A stretch of 64,000 bases of DNA, taken from Lysinibacillus sp. 2017. Its GTDB lineage: Bacteria; Bacillota; Bacilli; Bacillales_A; Planococcaceae. A model generated the notes under the pieces. The model saw only the letters and a list, made by a program, of their open reading frames with translations. It did not search any database and was not told the origin of the DNA. The translations under genes and the position numbers were made by a program. The stretch spans positions 2,404,001 to 2,468,000 of the forward strand of contig NZ_CP029002.1 in assembly GCF_003073375.1 (NCBI RefSeq). Reading direction: 5' to 3'. This document shows positions 8,249 to 17,630 of the stretch, piece after piece (the stretch's first letter is position 1; each line of letters begins with the position of its first letter).

Positions 8249-9463
8249 ATGAATTACATACAAAAAGGAACAAAAGCATTTTCGTTAACAAATCTGGCCT
8301 TGTTCGCAGCGGGATTCATCACATTTGCTAATCTCTACATTACACAGCCGTTATTGCCTCAGTTTGCTAAGGAGTATGGGATTTCCCCCGCAATTGCTAG
8401 TCTTTCATTGTCTGTAGCGACAGGAGTACTTGCCTTTAGTTTACTTTTATTTGGTTCTCTATCTGAAGCTTGGAGTAGAAAAAAACTGATGACCTTCTCC
8501 ATTTTCGCAGCGTCTGCATTAACACTCGTTTTAGCTTTTTCCCCAACTTTTGAAGTATTATTGCTACTACGTATTGTGCAAGGTTTTGTTTTTGCGGGAG
8601 TTCCTGCAATTGCGATGGCCTATTTGGGCGAAGAAATGGAACCAACAAGTCTCGGAGCAGCGATGGGGTTATATATTAGCGGGAATGCGATTGGAGGATT
8701 ATCAGGACGTGTTATTATGGGGACGATGACACACTATTTCAACTGGCAAGTCGGCATGATTACTCTTGGAATTCTTAGCCTAATCATTTGCTGCTATTTT
8801 GTTTGGGCATTACCTGAATCGAAACATTTCATCCCACGCCCTTTAAAATGGAAGCCGCTTACTCACTCATTACTTGCACATTTAAAAAATACACAATTAC
8901 TGTGCTTGTTCGGAATTGGCTTTACACTAATGGGCAGCTTCGTCACTATGTATAACTATATTGGCTTTAAATTAGTAGAGCCTCCGTACAATTTAAATAC
9001 AGCAGTAGTTGGTTGGATTTTTATCGTCTATTTAGTTGGATCATGGAGCTCTGCTTGGTTCGGTAGTTTGTCAGATAAATTTGGTCGTCAACGCGTTCTG
9101 TATATAGGCATACTTATTATGATTACGGGTGTCGTACTGACATCACCTGCACACTTATCCATTAAAGTCATTGGCCTAGTCATTTTTACTTTCGGTTTTT
9201 TCGGCTCTCATTCCATTGCGAGCGGCTGGGTAAGTCAACTTGCAAATAAGGACAAAGCACAAGCATCCTCTCTCTATTTGTTCGCTTACTATATGGGATC
9301 TAGTATTAGTGGTACATTAGGTGGCGTATTCTGGTTAAATTTTGGTTGGAGTGGGATTATTCTTTTCATTTCTTCCGCTTTAGTAGTCACTTTTGGCTTA
9401 GCTATGATGATTCATTTCATTCAACGTACAAAGCATGTAACAGAAGTTAACATGCACTCATAA
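8249..9463 (+). CDS. MFS family transporter (drug/sugar efflux type)
   Basis: A 404-residue major facilitator with about 12 membrane helices. Seen: N-terminal motif TQPLLPQFAKEYGIS, the loop 2-3 signature LFGSLSEAWSRKKLM, and its repeat in the second half GSLSDKFGRQRVL, plus VQGFVFAGVPAIAMAYLGEE in helices 4-5. It resembles the YnfM/AraJ group of efflux carriers. Substrate cannot be told. The ATG at 8249 is preferred to an upstream in-frame codon because GAAAGGA stands before it. It ends in a terminator shared with the convergent degV-family gene. Confidence 0.88.
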   Translation: MNYIQKGTKAFSLTNLALFAAGFITFANLYITQPLLPQFAKEYGISPAIASLSLSVATGVLAFSLLLFGSLSEAWSRKKLMTFSIFAASALTLVLAFSPTFEVLLLLRIVQGFVFAGVPAIAMAYLGEEMEPTSLGAAMGLYISGNAIGGLSGRVIMGTMTHYFNWQVGMITLGILSLIICCYFVWALPESKHFIPRPLKWKPLTHSLLAHLKNTQLLCLFGIGFTLMGSFVTMYNYIGFKLVEPPYNLNTAVVGWIFIVYLVGSWSSAWFGSLSDKFGRQRVLYIGILIMITGVVLTSPAHLSIKVIGLVIFTFGFFGSHSIASGWVSQLANKDKAQASSLYLFAYYMGSSISGTLGGVFWLNFGWSGIILFISSALVVTFGLAMMIHFIQRTKHVTEVNMHS

Positions 9464-9467
9464 AAAT

Positions 9468-9505
9468 AAGCAGGTCCATCCATTTTGGATGGCCTGCTTT
9501 CACTT
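9468..9505. terminator. bidirectional terminator
   Basis: Hairpin AGCAGGTCCATCCA/TGGATGGCCTGCT between the convergent MFS and DegV genes, with A-run and T-run on either side. Confidence 0.85.
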
Positions 9506-9506
9506 T

Positions 9507-10358
9507 TTAATTTCGAACCCATGTTAAACCTAATGTTCCTTCACCTGCATGTACACCTACACATGCCGATAATGGCGTTGGCTTGAATGTAATTTCGGGG
9601 AATTGCTTTTGTAATTCCTTTTTCCATTCCTTTGCCCCAGCTTCATTATTACAATTAATAACGGCTACTTCTTGTACAGGTGATTTTGCCATAGCACGCT
9701 GTAATTTTTCGATGACAGCATTTTTTGCACGTTTATCTGCACGAACTTTCTGCGCAACTTCAACGCCGCCTTCTTTGTTGTATTCAATGACTAATTTAAT
9801 ATTAAGGAGATTACTTAAAAACATCGCCGTACCTGATACGCGACCACTTTTATGTAATTGCTCTAAGCTAGCAGGAATGAATGCTAACTCTGCATTACCT
9901 CGAATCGCTTCGATTTCTTTTACGATTTGCTCTGGCGGTAGCCCTTCTTTTTCTAACTTTAATCCTAATTCTAGCATCACCTGCATCGGATAAGATCCAA
10001 TTTTTGCATCAATGACATAGTTTTTGAACCCAGCTTGTTCTGCTGCCATTGGTGAACTTAAAACCGTACCTGAAAGTTGTTCAGATGTATGAATCGCAAT
10101 TGCCGCGTCATAACCTTCTTCTTTTAATTTTTCATACAATGCAACATGCTCACCAAAAGTTGGCTGTGATGTTTTTGGATGTATTTTAGATTTCTTTAAT
10201 TTATCGTAAAATTCATCGTGTGTCATATCAATTGTTTCTCGTAAGGCACCTTCTTCAAAAACAATGTTTAATGCAAGCACATGAATATGATGTTCTTTAA
10301 TAAAATCCTCTGCTAAAAGTGCAGCAGAATCTGTAACCCACGCAATCTTTTTACCCAT
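9507..10358 (-). CDS. DegV family fatty-acid binding protein
   Basis: A 283-residue cytoplasmic protein of the DegV/FakB family, which binds a fatty acid and presents it to the kinase FakA. Seen: N-terminal VTDSAALLAEDFIKEHHI, the TSQPTFGEHVALYEKL segment with the conserved Thr-Ser-Gln near residues 60-62, IHTSEQLSGTVLSS, and HAGEGTLGLTW near the C-terminus. Ribosome site is AGGAGTT. No FakA-like kinase lies nearby; B. subtilis has several DegV paralogues scattered in the genome. Confidence 0.92.
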   Translation of the reverse strand: MGKKIAWVTDSAALLAEDFIKEHHIHVLALNIVFEEGALRETIDMTHDEFYDKLKKSKIHPKTSQPTFGEHVALYEKLKEEGYDAAIAIHTSEQLSGTVLSSPMAAEQAGFKNYVIDAKIGSYPMQVMLELGLKLEKEGLPPEQIVKEIEAIRGNAELAFIPASLEQLHKSGRVSGTAMFLSNLLNIKLVIEYNKEGGVEVAQKVRADKRAKNAVIEKLQRAMAKSPVQEVAVINCNNEAGAKEWKKELQKQFPEITFKPTPLSACVGVHAGEGTLGLTWVRN

Positions 10359-10598
10359 AATAAAATTAACTCCTCAACTTCAATTTTTCTCTCTATTCAA
10401 AATGTAAGCGTAAACACTATCGCAACATAGTGACAACTGTCATACCTCCTCTATTATTCCCTTACGCTGACATGGTTTCGACAAGATTTATAAAATTATA
10501 TTTAGATTTTAAAGAGGGAATTTATTTTACAGTACAAACTATTTTTTGTACGATTAGGAAGAATACGATAATAACAGTAATAGAACGGAGGAATTTAG

Positions 10599-11069
10599 AT
10601 GAATATATACGAAATCCCTGTCAAGACTGAAAAAGGTGAACAATATGACTTAAATCGTTATAAAGGCGATGTCATGATGATCGTTAATACCGCGAGTAAA
10701 TGTGGTTTCACAAAACAATTTACTCAATTAGAAGAGCTTTACGATAAATATAAAGACCAAGGCTTTGTTGTACTTGGCTTCCCTTCAGATCAATTCAAGC
10801 AAGAATTAACATCTGGTGCAGATGCTGCAGAGTTTTGCCGTTTAGATTACGGTGTAACATTTCCGATGCATGAAATGATTAAAGTGAATGGGTCAGAAGC
10901 ACATCCACTATTCCAACACCTAACTTCCGAAACAAAAGGTTTATTAGGGCAATCCGTAAAATGGAATTTCACGAAGTTTTTAGTTGATCGTGACGGCAAT
11001 GTGGTAAAACGCTACGCTCCAAAAGACAATCCACTAAAAGCAGAAAATGATATTTCAAAACTACTGTAA
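10599..11069 (+). CDS. glutathione peroxidase-family thiol peroxidase
   Basis: A 156-residue cytoplasmic peroxide-reducing enzyme. The peroxidatic Cys35 is in NTASKCGFT, with the partner motifs FPSDQF near residue 68 and WNFTKF near 125 completing the Cys-Gln-Trp-Asn tetrad. Bacilli lack glutathione, so thioredoxin or bacillithiol is the probable reductant (knowledge of the family, as for BsaA). Start ATG follows ACGGAGGA. Single gene. Confidence 0.93.
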   Translation: MNIYEIPVKTEKGEQYDLNRYKGDVMMIVNTASKCGFTKQFTQLEELYDKYKDQGFVVLGFPSDQFKQELTSGADAAEFCRLDYGVTFPMHEMIKVNGSEAHPLFQHLTSETKGLLGQSVKWNFTKFLVDRDGNVVKRYAPKDNPLKAENDISKLL

Positions 11070-11087
11070 TAATTCATAACTTCTTAA

Positions 11088-11183
11088 AACCTTTTACGTG
11101 ACGTAGCAAAAGAAGAATATTGGGCTACTGCTGGAGAAAAATTTTCAAAACATATACCTATGATACTTGTCGCTCAATTATAA
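11088..11183 (+). pseudogene. C-terminal gene remnant, family unknown
   Basis: An open stretch of 31 codons with no start, beginning directly after an in-frame stop and ending in TAA, translating to LLRDVAKEEYWATAGE followed by FSKHIPMILVAQL. The residue composition looks protein-like and it stands before a strong terminator, as the tail of a real gene would. I do not recognise the parent. It sits between glutathione peroxidase and another truncated gene, which suggests a deletion site. Confidence 0.35.
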
Positions 11184-11200
11184 GAAGTTTCAAACAAGGT

Positions 11201-11247
11201 AGGGGCCGTCACGGAATAATTCATTTATTCTGTGACGGCCCTCTTAT
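11201..11247. terminator. long bidirectional hairpin terminator
   Basis: Almost perfect stem GGGCCGTCACGGAATAA/TTATTCTGTGACGGCCC with a four-to-six-base loop, then TCTTATTTT. It separates two gene remnants. Confidence 0.85.
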
Positions 11248-11252
11248 TTTCA

Positions 11253-11426
11253 CTACCATAAAAATTCATCTTTTTTTTCTAGTTCAATGGTTAACGGCAA
11301 AATTTTTCTGACGACTAATACACCATAAACCACAACACAAATGGCGACCGTTCGATCTTTTGTATAAATATAGGCAATGCGATATAAATAATCGCTATAT
11401 GTATCGATCAATTGTTCAATGTCCAT
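11253..11426 (-). pseudogene. truncated ECF sigma factor (N-terminus fused to hydrophobic tail)
   Basis: The first about 25 residues (MDIEQLIDTYSDYLYRIAYI) are clearly the start of an ECF sigma factor and closely parallel the intact one at 36938-37435 (MKVDIEQIIDEYSAHLLRLAYF). After TKDRT the sequence changes to a hydrophobic stretch (VAICVVVYGVLVVRKI) and stops at 57 residues; regions 2.2 to 4 are missing. A perfect AAAGGAGG ribosome site remains. Best explained as an internal deletion joining the sigma start to another gene, possibly its anti-sigma partner. It cannot work as a sigma factor. Confidence 0.7.
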
Positions 11427-11505
11427 TTTATGTCCTCCTTTCAACCCTATAGACGGCAGAAATTTTCAATTGGACGCATTTTCCTCAAAAAATTTTTTTA
11501 CATAA

Positions 11506-11541
11506 TAAAAACGCCTAACCGTTAAAAGATTAGGCGATTTA
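11506..11541 (-). terminator. terminator of the trpEG operon
   Basis: Hairpin GCCTAA/TTAGGC with an 11-base loop followed by GTTTTT on the minus strand, 16 bases past the small coupled ORF. Confidence 0.8.
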
Positions 11542-11556
11542 TTTACGGTTCAAAAT

Positions 11557-11634
11557 TTAGTAATGCTTTTTTAGTAGCTTTTTCATCTTCAATTGTTCTA
11601 CTGCAGCTACATCAAATTTATCTTTTGGGATCAT
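11557..11634 (-). CDS. 25-codon ORF coupled to trpG (possible remnant)
   Basis: Starts with an ATG that overlaps the trpG stop (ATGA) and reads MIPKDKFDVAAVEQLK before ending in KKHY. It lies before the operon terminator, so it is transcribed with trpEG. The start resembles the beginning of a larger soluble protein, so it may be what is left of a third operon gene, or a real small protein. No function can be given. Confidence 0.45.
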   Translation of the reverse strand: MIPKDKFDVAAVEQLKMKKLLKKHY

Positions 11635-12212
11635 ACTTGTACCCCGATTTTTTGTAAAAATGCTCGGATCATATCAGTTCCTGTTTTTGTTCCGATTGAC
11701 TCGGGATGAAATTGAAGACCGAAAAGTGGATACGTTTTATGTTGAATCGCCATGATTTCACCGTCATCTACGGACGTTGCGATTACTTCTAAATCTTCAT
11801 GTAGTGTTACCTTTTCAATAACGAGTGAATGATAGCGCATAACTTCCAGTTCACAATCAAACTCAGAAAAGAGGCCTTTCTTTTTATAGGTCAGTAAACT
11901 CGTCTTCCCATGCATAATATGGTTTGCACGGTTGATACGCGCACCGAATGCTTCCCCAATTGCTTGATGTCCAAGGCAAATACCTAAAATCGGATATTCC
12001 TTATATAAAGTACGAATCATTTCAAGCACAACTCCAGCTTCGTGTGGCTCACCGGGTCCTGGGGAAATGATAATCGCTTTTGGATTTAGTTCTCGAATGT
12101 CTTTTACCGTTATGGCATCATTTCGGACAATATGTACCTCTTGCCCGCAGCTTGCAATTTGATGATACAAATTGTACGTAAATGAATCATAGTTATCGAT
12201 GAGTAAAATCAT
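11631..12212 (-). CDS. trpG: anthranilate synthase component II (glutamine amidotransferase)
   Basis: Class I glutamine amidotransferase subunit, 193 residues, that supplies ammonia to TrpE. Catalytic triad: Cys79 in GICLGHQ, His169 and Glu171 in QFHPES. N-terminal DNYDSFTYNL and oxyanion motif PGPGEP are typical. In Bacillales this subunit (TrpG/PabA) often serves both anthranilate and 4-amino-4-deoxychorismate synthases; here it is coupled by a 4-base overlap to trpE behind a Trp T-box, so the tryptophan role is the main one. Confidence 0.92.
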   Translation of the reverse strand: MILLIDNYDSFTYNLYHQIASCGQEVHIVRNDAITVKDIRELNPKAIIISPGPGEPHEAGVVLEMIRTLYKEYPILGICLGHQAIGEAFGARINRANHIMHGKTSLLTYKKKGLFSEFDCELEVMRYHSLVIEKVTLHEDLEVIATSVDDGEIMAIQHKTYPLFGLQFHPESIGTKTGTDMIRAFLQKIGVQV

Positions 12213-13603
12213 ACGCGCACCTCCAATAACGCTTTCGCTTTATTTAGGGTTTCCTCGTACTCCATCTCTGGAAGTGAATCATAAACAATACCTGCCCCTG
12301 CTTGCACATATGCTTTCTCATCCTTGACAACCATTGTACGAATTGCAAGTGCTAAATCCATATTTCCTGTCGTTGATAAATAGCCAACTGCCCCTGCATA
12401 TACACCGCGTTTTCGTTTCTCTAGCTCATTGATTAGTTGCATCGCTCGAATTTTAGGTGCACCTGATACCGTTCCAGCAGGTAAACTAGATGCAAGTACA
12501 TCTACTAAATGCACATCTTCACGTAATTTCGCTTTCACCTCTGATACGATGTGCATAACAAATTTATAGCGTTCAATTTCCATGAACTTCGTTACTTCAA
12601 CCGTTCCAATTTGAGCCACACGTCCCACATCATTTCTTCCTAAATCCACTAACATTTTATGCTCGGCTATCTCTTTTTCATCTTGCAGTAATTTTTCGGC
12701 TATTGCTTCATCTTCTCCAACGGACTGACCACGCGGCTTCGTACCAGCAATTGGATTCGTTGTTACAATTCTATCTTGCACTTTCACTAAACTTTCTGGT
12801 GATGTACCTAGGATCGTATAATTCCCAAAATCTATATAATACATATAGGGTGAAGCGTTTGAAGTGCGCAATTTCCGATATAACTGAAGCGGATCTCCAT
12901 CGTAGTGTGCTTCAAATGTTTGGGATAAAACAATTTGGAAAATATCCCCGCGACGAATATGATCTTTTGCTTTCTCTACCATTTCGATAAATTGGCTTTT
13001 TTCGATTGTCGGGTAAAATTCTACGTCCACTTTCTGCGCTGGATACTGTGGTAGCTTCTTTTTCAGCATTTGTTCAAATGTAGCCACATCTTGCTCCATC
13101 GTTTCGACACTACGCCCTTCTTGAAATAAATCAATCGCCACAATCGTTACTTGTTGCAGGAGATGATCGAAAACAATAAACGTATCATAAAAAAATACAT
13201 GGACATCTGGCATTTCATAAACATCATTTACAACTTCACCAATCTGTTCAAAATGGAAAGCCGTTTCATAGCCAAAATAACCAATTGCTCCACCAAAAAA
13301 GGCAAAAGGATAGTTTCCATTTCGAATTGGGAGTAATTGCTTTAACACTTGTAATACAGGTTTTTGAATTCGTTGCATCTCTTGACCTTGCTTATAAAAT
13401 TCACTTTCAACCTGTCCGCCCTTTAATTCTGCAATCGGATTACAGGCGATAAATGAATACCGACCACTTTGTTTAAATTTTGCATTCGATTCAAATAGTA
13501 TTTTGTTTTTCCCTTGTAATGCGATAAAAATGGAAATTGGCGTTAATGTATCGCCATTGATTTGCTTCAGTACATAATCTTTCGTTTCAACTCTCATACT
13601 CAT
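12209..13603 (-). CDS. trpE: anthranilate synthase component I
   Basis: Turns chorismate and ammonia into anthranilate, the first step of tryptophan synthesis. 464 residues. N-terminal domain carries the tryptophan feedback site (FESNAKFKQSGRYS, near 38-50); C-terminal chorismate-binding domain has the signature DLGRNDVGRVAQIGTVEV and PAGTVSGAPKIRAM. The T-box upstream with a UGG specifier supports trpE rather than pabB. The remaining trp genes are not in this window, so the operon is split. Start ATG follows GGAGAGATGAGAG. Confidence 0.92.
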   Translation of the reverse strand: MSMRVETKDYVLKQINGDTLTPISIFIALQGKNKILFESNAKFKQSGRYSFIACNPIAELKGGQVESEFYKQGQEMQRIQKPVLQVLKQLLPIRNGNYPFAFFGGAIGYFGYETAFHFEQIGEVVNDVYEMPDVHVFFYDTFIVFDHLLQQVTIVAIDLFQEGRSVETMEQDVATFEQMLKKKLPQYPAQKVDVEFYPTIEKSQFIEMVEKAKDHIRRGDIFQIVLSQTFEAHYDGDPLQLYRKLRTSNASPYMYYIDFGNYTILGTSPESLVKVQDRIVTTNPIAGTKPRGQSVGEDEAIAEKLLQDEKEIAEHKMLVDLGRNDVGRVAQIGTVEVTKFMEIERYKFVMHIVSEVKAKLREDVHLVDVLASSLPAGTVSGAPKIRAMQLINELEKRKRGVYAGAVGYLSTTGNMDLALAIRTMVVKDEKAYVQAGAGIVYDSLPEMEYEETLNKAKALLEVRV

Positions 13604-13624
13604 CTCTCATCTCTCCTCAGCTCG

Positions 13625-13832
13625 GCTTAAAAAAACACAAAAAGGCCCTTTCGTATGTAAAGGACGAAAGAGCCGTGGTGCCACCTTTATTGACTAAAAA
13701 AATTAGTCCACTCAACTACTCGTAACGTGAGTGCTACGGCGCAGCATTTCCTCTGCGCAGCTAGAAAGTCCATTCATAAAGTTTGTTTACTAACTTCCAC
13801 CAACCGTTAGCTCTCTAAAAAACGACACTTTA
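13625..13832 (-). promoter_or_regulatory. tryptophan T-box leader of trpEG
   Basis: tRNA-sensing antitermination leader. On the minus strand: stem I begins AGAGAG (about 13815), the specifier loop reads GAA-UGG-A and then CUUUCU, which pairs back to AGAGAG, so the specifier is the Trp codon at 13770-13772. The T-box AAGGTGGCACCACGG is at about 13675-13690, followed by a terminator stem GGCTCTTTCGTCC/GAAAGGGCC and TTTTT at about 13633-13672. Uncharged tRNA-Trp would allow readthrough into trpE. Confidence 0.93.
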
Positions 13833-14384
13833 CTACTCTTTTTCATCATTGCATTTCTATTACTCATTGTAACTTTTCTAAACGGAATTTTCAAACTATT
13901 TAAACAGGTTTACGATAGTTCATTTAGCTCGTAATAATCATGGGACACGTCCACCCAAGTCATTAATTAGACCAAATTTCGATTCTACGGCATGACCGCA
14001 TTATGGCCACGTGGTACGTGTCCATACTACTGTCTTTAATGCCGCTTGCAAGGCAAGGCCCTCCAATACAAAGTGTCATTCATTTAACCTGGTTAAATGC
14101 GTCTGATAATACCGCTTGCGCTATCGCGAGGCGGCGGGTATTGATCAAGTTTATCCTCTATTCTAGGTGAATTTTGAATCCTATTTCGTTATTGAAATGA
14201 AAGTGAATGCCATGGTTTCATTTATGATGAACACTCTTTCATTTAAACTATTTTCAAGTTTAGATGGAGCCACGCCCCCAGGAAAGCGTCCCCCGAAGCG
14301 TAGCAGAACGGACTAGATTAAAAAGGAATCACTTTGAATCCTAAAATTATGTCATCCCCAACTTATGGTGATGAGCCATAAAAA
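13833..14384. other. long gene-free stretch with palindromes
   Basis: No coding frame looks real here. GGACACGTCCAC at 13943-13954 is complementary, with one bulge, to GTGGTACGTGTCC at 14011-14023, forming a stem with a loop of about 56 bases. Near 14270-14325 a GC-rich segment (GCCACGCCCCCAGGAAAGCG, then CCCCGAAGCG) stands out from the AT-rich surroundings and looks like the intergenic repeats found in related genomes. The 14115-14150 segment is also GC-rich with partial inverted repeats. Confidence 0.5.
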
Positions 14385-14424
14385 TAAAAACCTTATACTT
14401 CTCCAATATTCGAAGTATAAGGTC
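14385..14424 (-). terminator. terminator of the cymR-iscS-mnmA-TPR operon
   Basis: Hairpin ACCTTATACTTC/GAAGTATAAGGT followed by TTTTATTTTT on the minus strand, 7 bases past the TPR gene stop. Confidence 0.9.
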
Positions 14425-14430
14425 CTATGT

Positions 14431-15096
14431 TTAATTAGCTCGCTGACAAATCATATCGTAAATATATTTTGCTTGATCGAATTTCGGTTGTAGCGTGAAT
14501 GCTTGTTTCAAGTGATATTTTGCTTTATCTGTATCTTGTGTTGAAACCGCATAGAGTACACCTAAATTGTAATGGGCATCTGCATTATTCCAATCTTCTT
14601 CGATGACGAATTCAAGCTCTGGTTTCGCGAATTCAAACATTTCTAATGTACATAATAAAATCCCATAAGCTAAACGAATTTGAATATCTTTCGGTGCAAT
14701 TTCTGCCGCGCGTTGCATAAATGGTAATGCTAATTTGTAATGTTCTTCACGCTCAAAGCTTTTTGCTAGCATGTAGTATGCATCTGCGCCCTCAATGCCG
14801 TGATCGATTGCTTTTTGATATAATTTGGCAGCTTCTGTGAAACGCTCAGCTTCAAAATAAAGATTGGCTAATCCGTAATAGGCTGTTGCTGCTTTTTCAT
14901 CGACTGTTATCGCTTTTTGGAAGAAGCGCTCTGCACGTTCAATATCGTTCATAGCCGCAAGTAATGTACCAAAATTCACATAGCCTACAGCTTCTTCAGG
15001 ATTTGTTTCAATGGCTTGTGTAAATGCTTGTGCTGCATCTTCGTAGCGTTTTTCTTGGAACGCTTTAATGCCGATTTCGTTATAATTTGTATCCAT
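14431..15096 (-). CDS. TPR repeat protein (YrrB-like)
   Basis: A 221-residue cytoplasmic scaffold made of about six tetratricopeptide repeats, with repeat signatures such as AVGYVNFGTLLAAMND and AATAYYGLANLYFEAERFTEAAKLYQKAI. It matches the position of B. subtilis YrrB, directly after mnmA, and is the last gene of this operon. Its partners are not known; TPR proteins bind other proteins. In B. subtilis recD2 follows; here it does not. Confidence 0.88.
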   Translation of the reverse strand: MDTNYNEIGIKAFQEKRYEDAAQAFTQAIETNPEEAVGYVNFGTLLAAMNDIERAERFFQKAITVDEKAATAYYGLANLYFEAERFTEAAKLYQKAIDHGIEGADAYYMLAKSFEREEHYKLALPFMQRAAEIAPKDIQIRLAYGILLCTLEMFEFAKPELEFVIEEDWNNADAHYNLGVLYAVSTQDTDKAKYHLKQAFTLQPKFDQAKYIYDMICQRAN

Positions 15097-15154
15097 TCAT
15101 TTCACCTCAAACAAACGTATAGACGCTCACCTATTCATGAACGTCTACCGATCA

Positions 15155-16273
<1,119 letters not shown>

Positions 16274-16425
16274 TTACTATTCACCTTTTCTTAGACAAAT
16301 CGCGTAAAAGGCGCGAAGTCTTTACTTTTAATCACTTATACCTCGGCAAAACTCGCGTTAGAATTTGGCTTTGTGCTTGCACAAAGTAATCCTAGCTGAA
16401 TTCGTGACATCCGCCGGAGACTATA

Positions 16426-16464
16426 ACTTCTTTATATAGGTGTTTTCATACCCACATCAAGAAG
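16426..16464 (-). terminator. possible attenuating hairpin between iscS and mnmA
   Basis: GTAACTTCTT overlapping the iscS stop pairs with AAGAAGTTAT about 25 bases downstream, without a clear T-run. It could lower readthrough to mnmA or mark an RNA processing site. Confidence 0.35.
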
Positions 16465-17604
16465 TTACGTTAGTCGTTTGACAATTTCCGCAGTACGCTT
16501 CCCTGCCTCGCGAACTAACTCATCTGATAATCCTACCCCAAAACTAAAGCGAATGGAACTACGAAGTTCTGGCGCGTTACTACCAAACATGGCAACTAAC
16601 ACATGAGAAGGATCTATTGAACCTGCTGTACATGCTGAACCACTTGATACAAGAACGCCTGCCATATCTAAATTTATTAAAAATGACTCTACATCTGTTC
16701 CTGGGAACGTCACATTGAACACATGAGTTAGTACATGCTGTTCATGACCATTCACTTTAAATTCAATACCTGCTTTTTGGAATTCCTCAATTAAAATTGC
16801 TTTATACATAGTGTATTTCACTTTACGCTCTGAAGCTTTTTCTTCTGAAATTTGGGCTGCCTTTGAAAAAGCAACTGCAGCTGGAACATTTTCTGTACCA
16901 GCACGACGTTTTTTCTCCTGTGCCCCACCGTACATAAAGTTCGCAAATTTTAGCCCTTGTTTTGCATATAAAAACCCGATGCCTTTTGGTCCGTTAATTT
17001 TATGTGCAGAAACGCTTAATAAATCAATATGCATAGCTGCTACATCAATTTTTTCTAAACCAAACGCTTGAACTGAATCTGTATGAAACGATGCTTGGTG
17101 ATCTTTTAATAGTGCACCAATTTCTTCAATTGGTTGAATCGTTCCAACCTCATTATTACCAAACATAATCGATACTAAAATCGTATCGTCACGTAACGCG
17201 TTTTTGACATCTTCAACGGAAACACGACCAAAAGTATCCACAGGTAAATACGTAACATCAAAGCCTTCACGCTCTAATTTTTCACACGCATGTAAAATCG
17301 CATGATGCTCAATTTGAGACGTAATAATATGCTTACCTTCTTGTCGACGTGCATACGCTGTACCAAAAATCGCTGTATTATCAGCTTCTGTACCACCACT
17401 TGTGAAAATAATTTCGGTTGGTTTGGCATTAATTTTTTTGGCTAACACGCTGCGTGCTTCGTCTAATGCTTTTCGTGCTAGACGACCATCTGTATGAATA
17501 CTCGATGCATTCCCACTTATTTCTGCCATTGCACGAGCAAAGACGTCAATTACTTCAGGGGCAACTGGTGAAGTGGCCGCATGATCGAGATAAATTGTGT
17601 TCAT
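16465..17604 (-). CDS. cysteine desulfurase (IscS/NifS type, YrvO-like)
   Basis: PLP enzyme of 379 residues that removes sulphur from cysteine and hands it on as persulfide. PLP Lys202 in SVSAHKINGPKG, cofactor-binding His101 in SQIEHHA, persulfide Cys325 in SSGSACTAGS. Followed by mnmA and preceded by cymR, so it probably serves tRNA thiolation (B. subtilis YrvO). Whether it also feeds Fe-S cluster assembly is not shown. Confidence 0.94.
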   Translation of the reverse strand: MNTIYLDHAATSPVAPEVIDVFARAMAEISGNASSIHTDGRLARKALDEARSVLAKKINAKPTEIIFTSGGTEADNTAIFGTAYARRQEGKHIITSQIEHHAILHACEKLEREGFDVTYLPVDTFGRVSVEDVKNALRDDTILVSIMFGNNEVGTIQPIEEIGALLKDHQASFHTDSVQAFGLEKIDVAAMHIDLLSVSAHKINGPKGIGFLYAKQGLKFANFMYGGAQEKKRRAGTENVPAAVAFSKAAQISEEKASERKVKYTMYKAILIEEFQKAGIEFKVNGHEQHVLTHVFNVTFPGTDVESFLINLDMAGVLVSSGSACTAGSIDPSHVLVAMFGSNAPELRSSIRFSFGVGLSDELVREAGKRTAEIVKRLT

Positions 17605-17630
17605 AACTGTTAATACTCCTTTTAAACGGT

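Noticed and set aside
11120-11311. Plus-strand frame over the hairpin at 11201-11247
   Set aside because: Runs through a perfect terminator and lacks a ribosome site.
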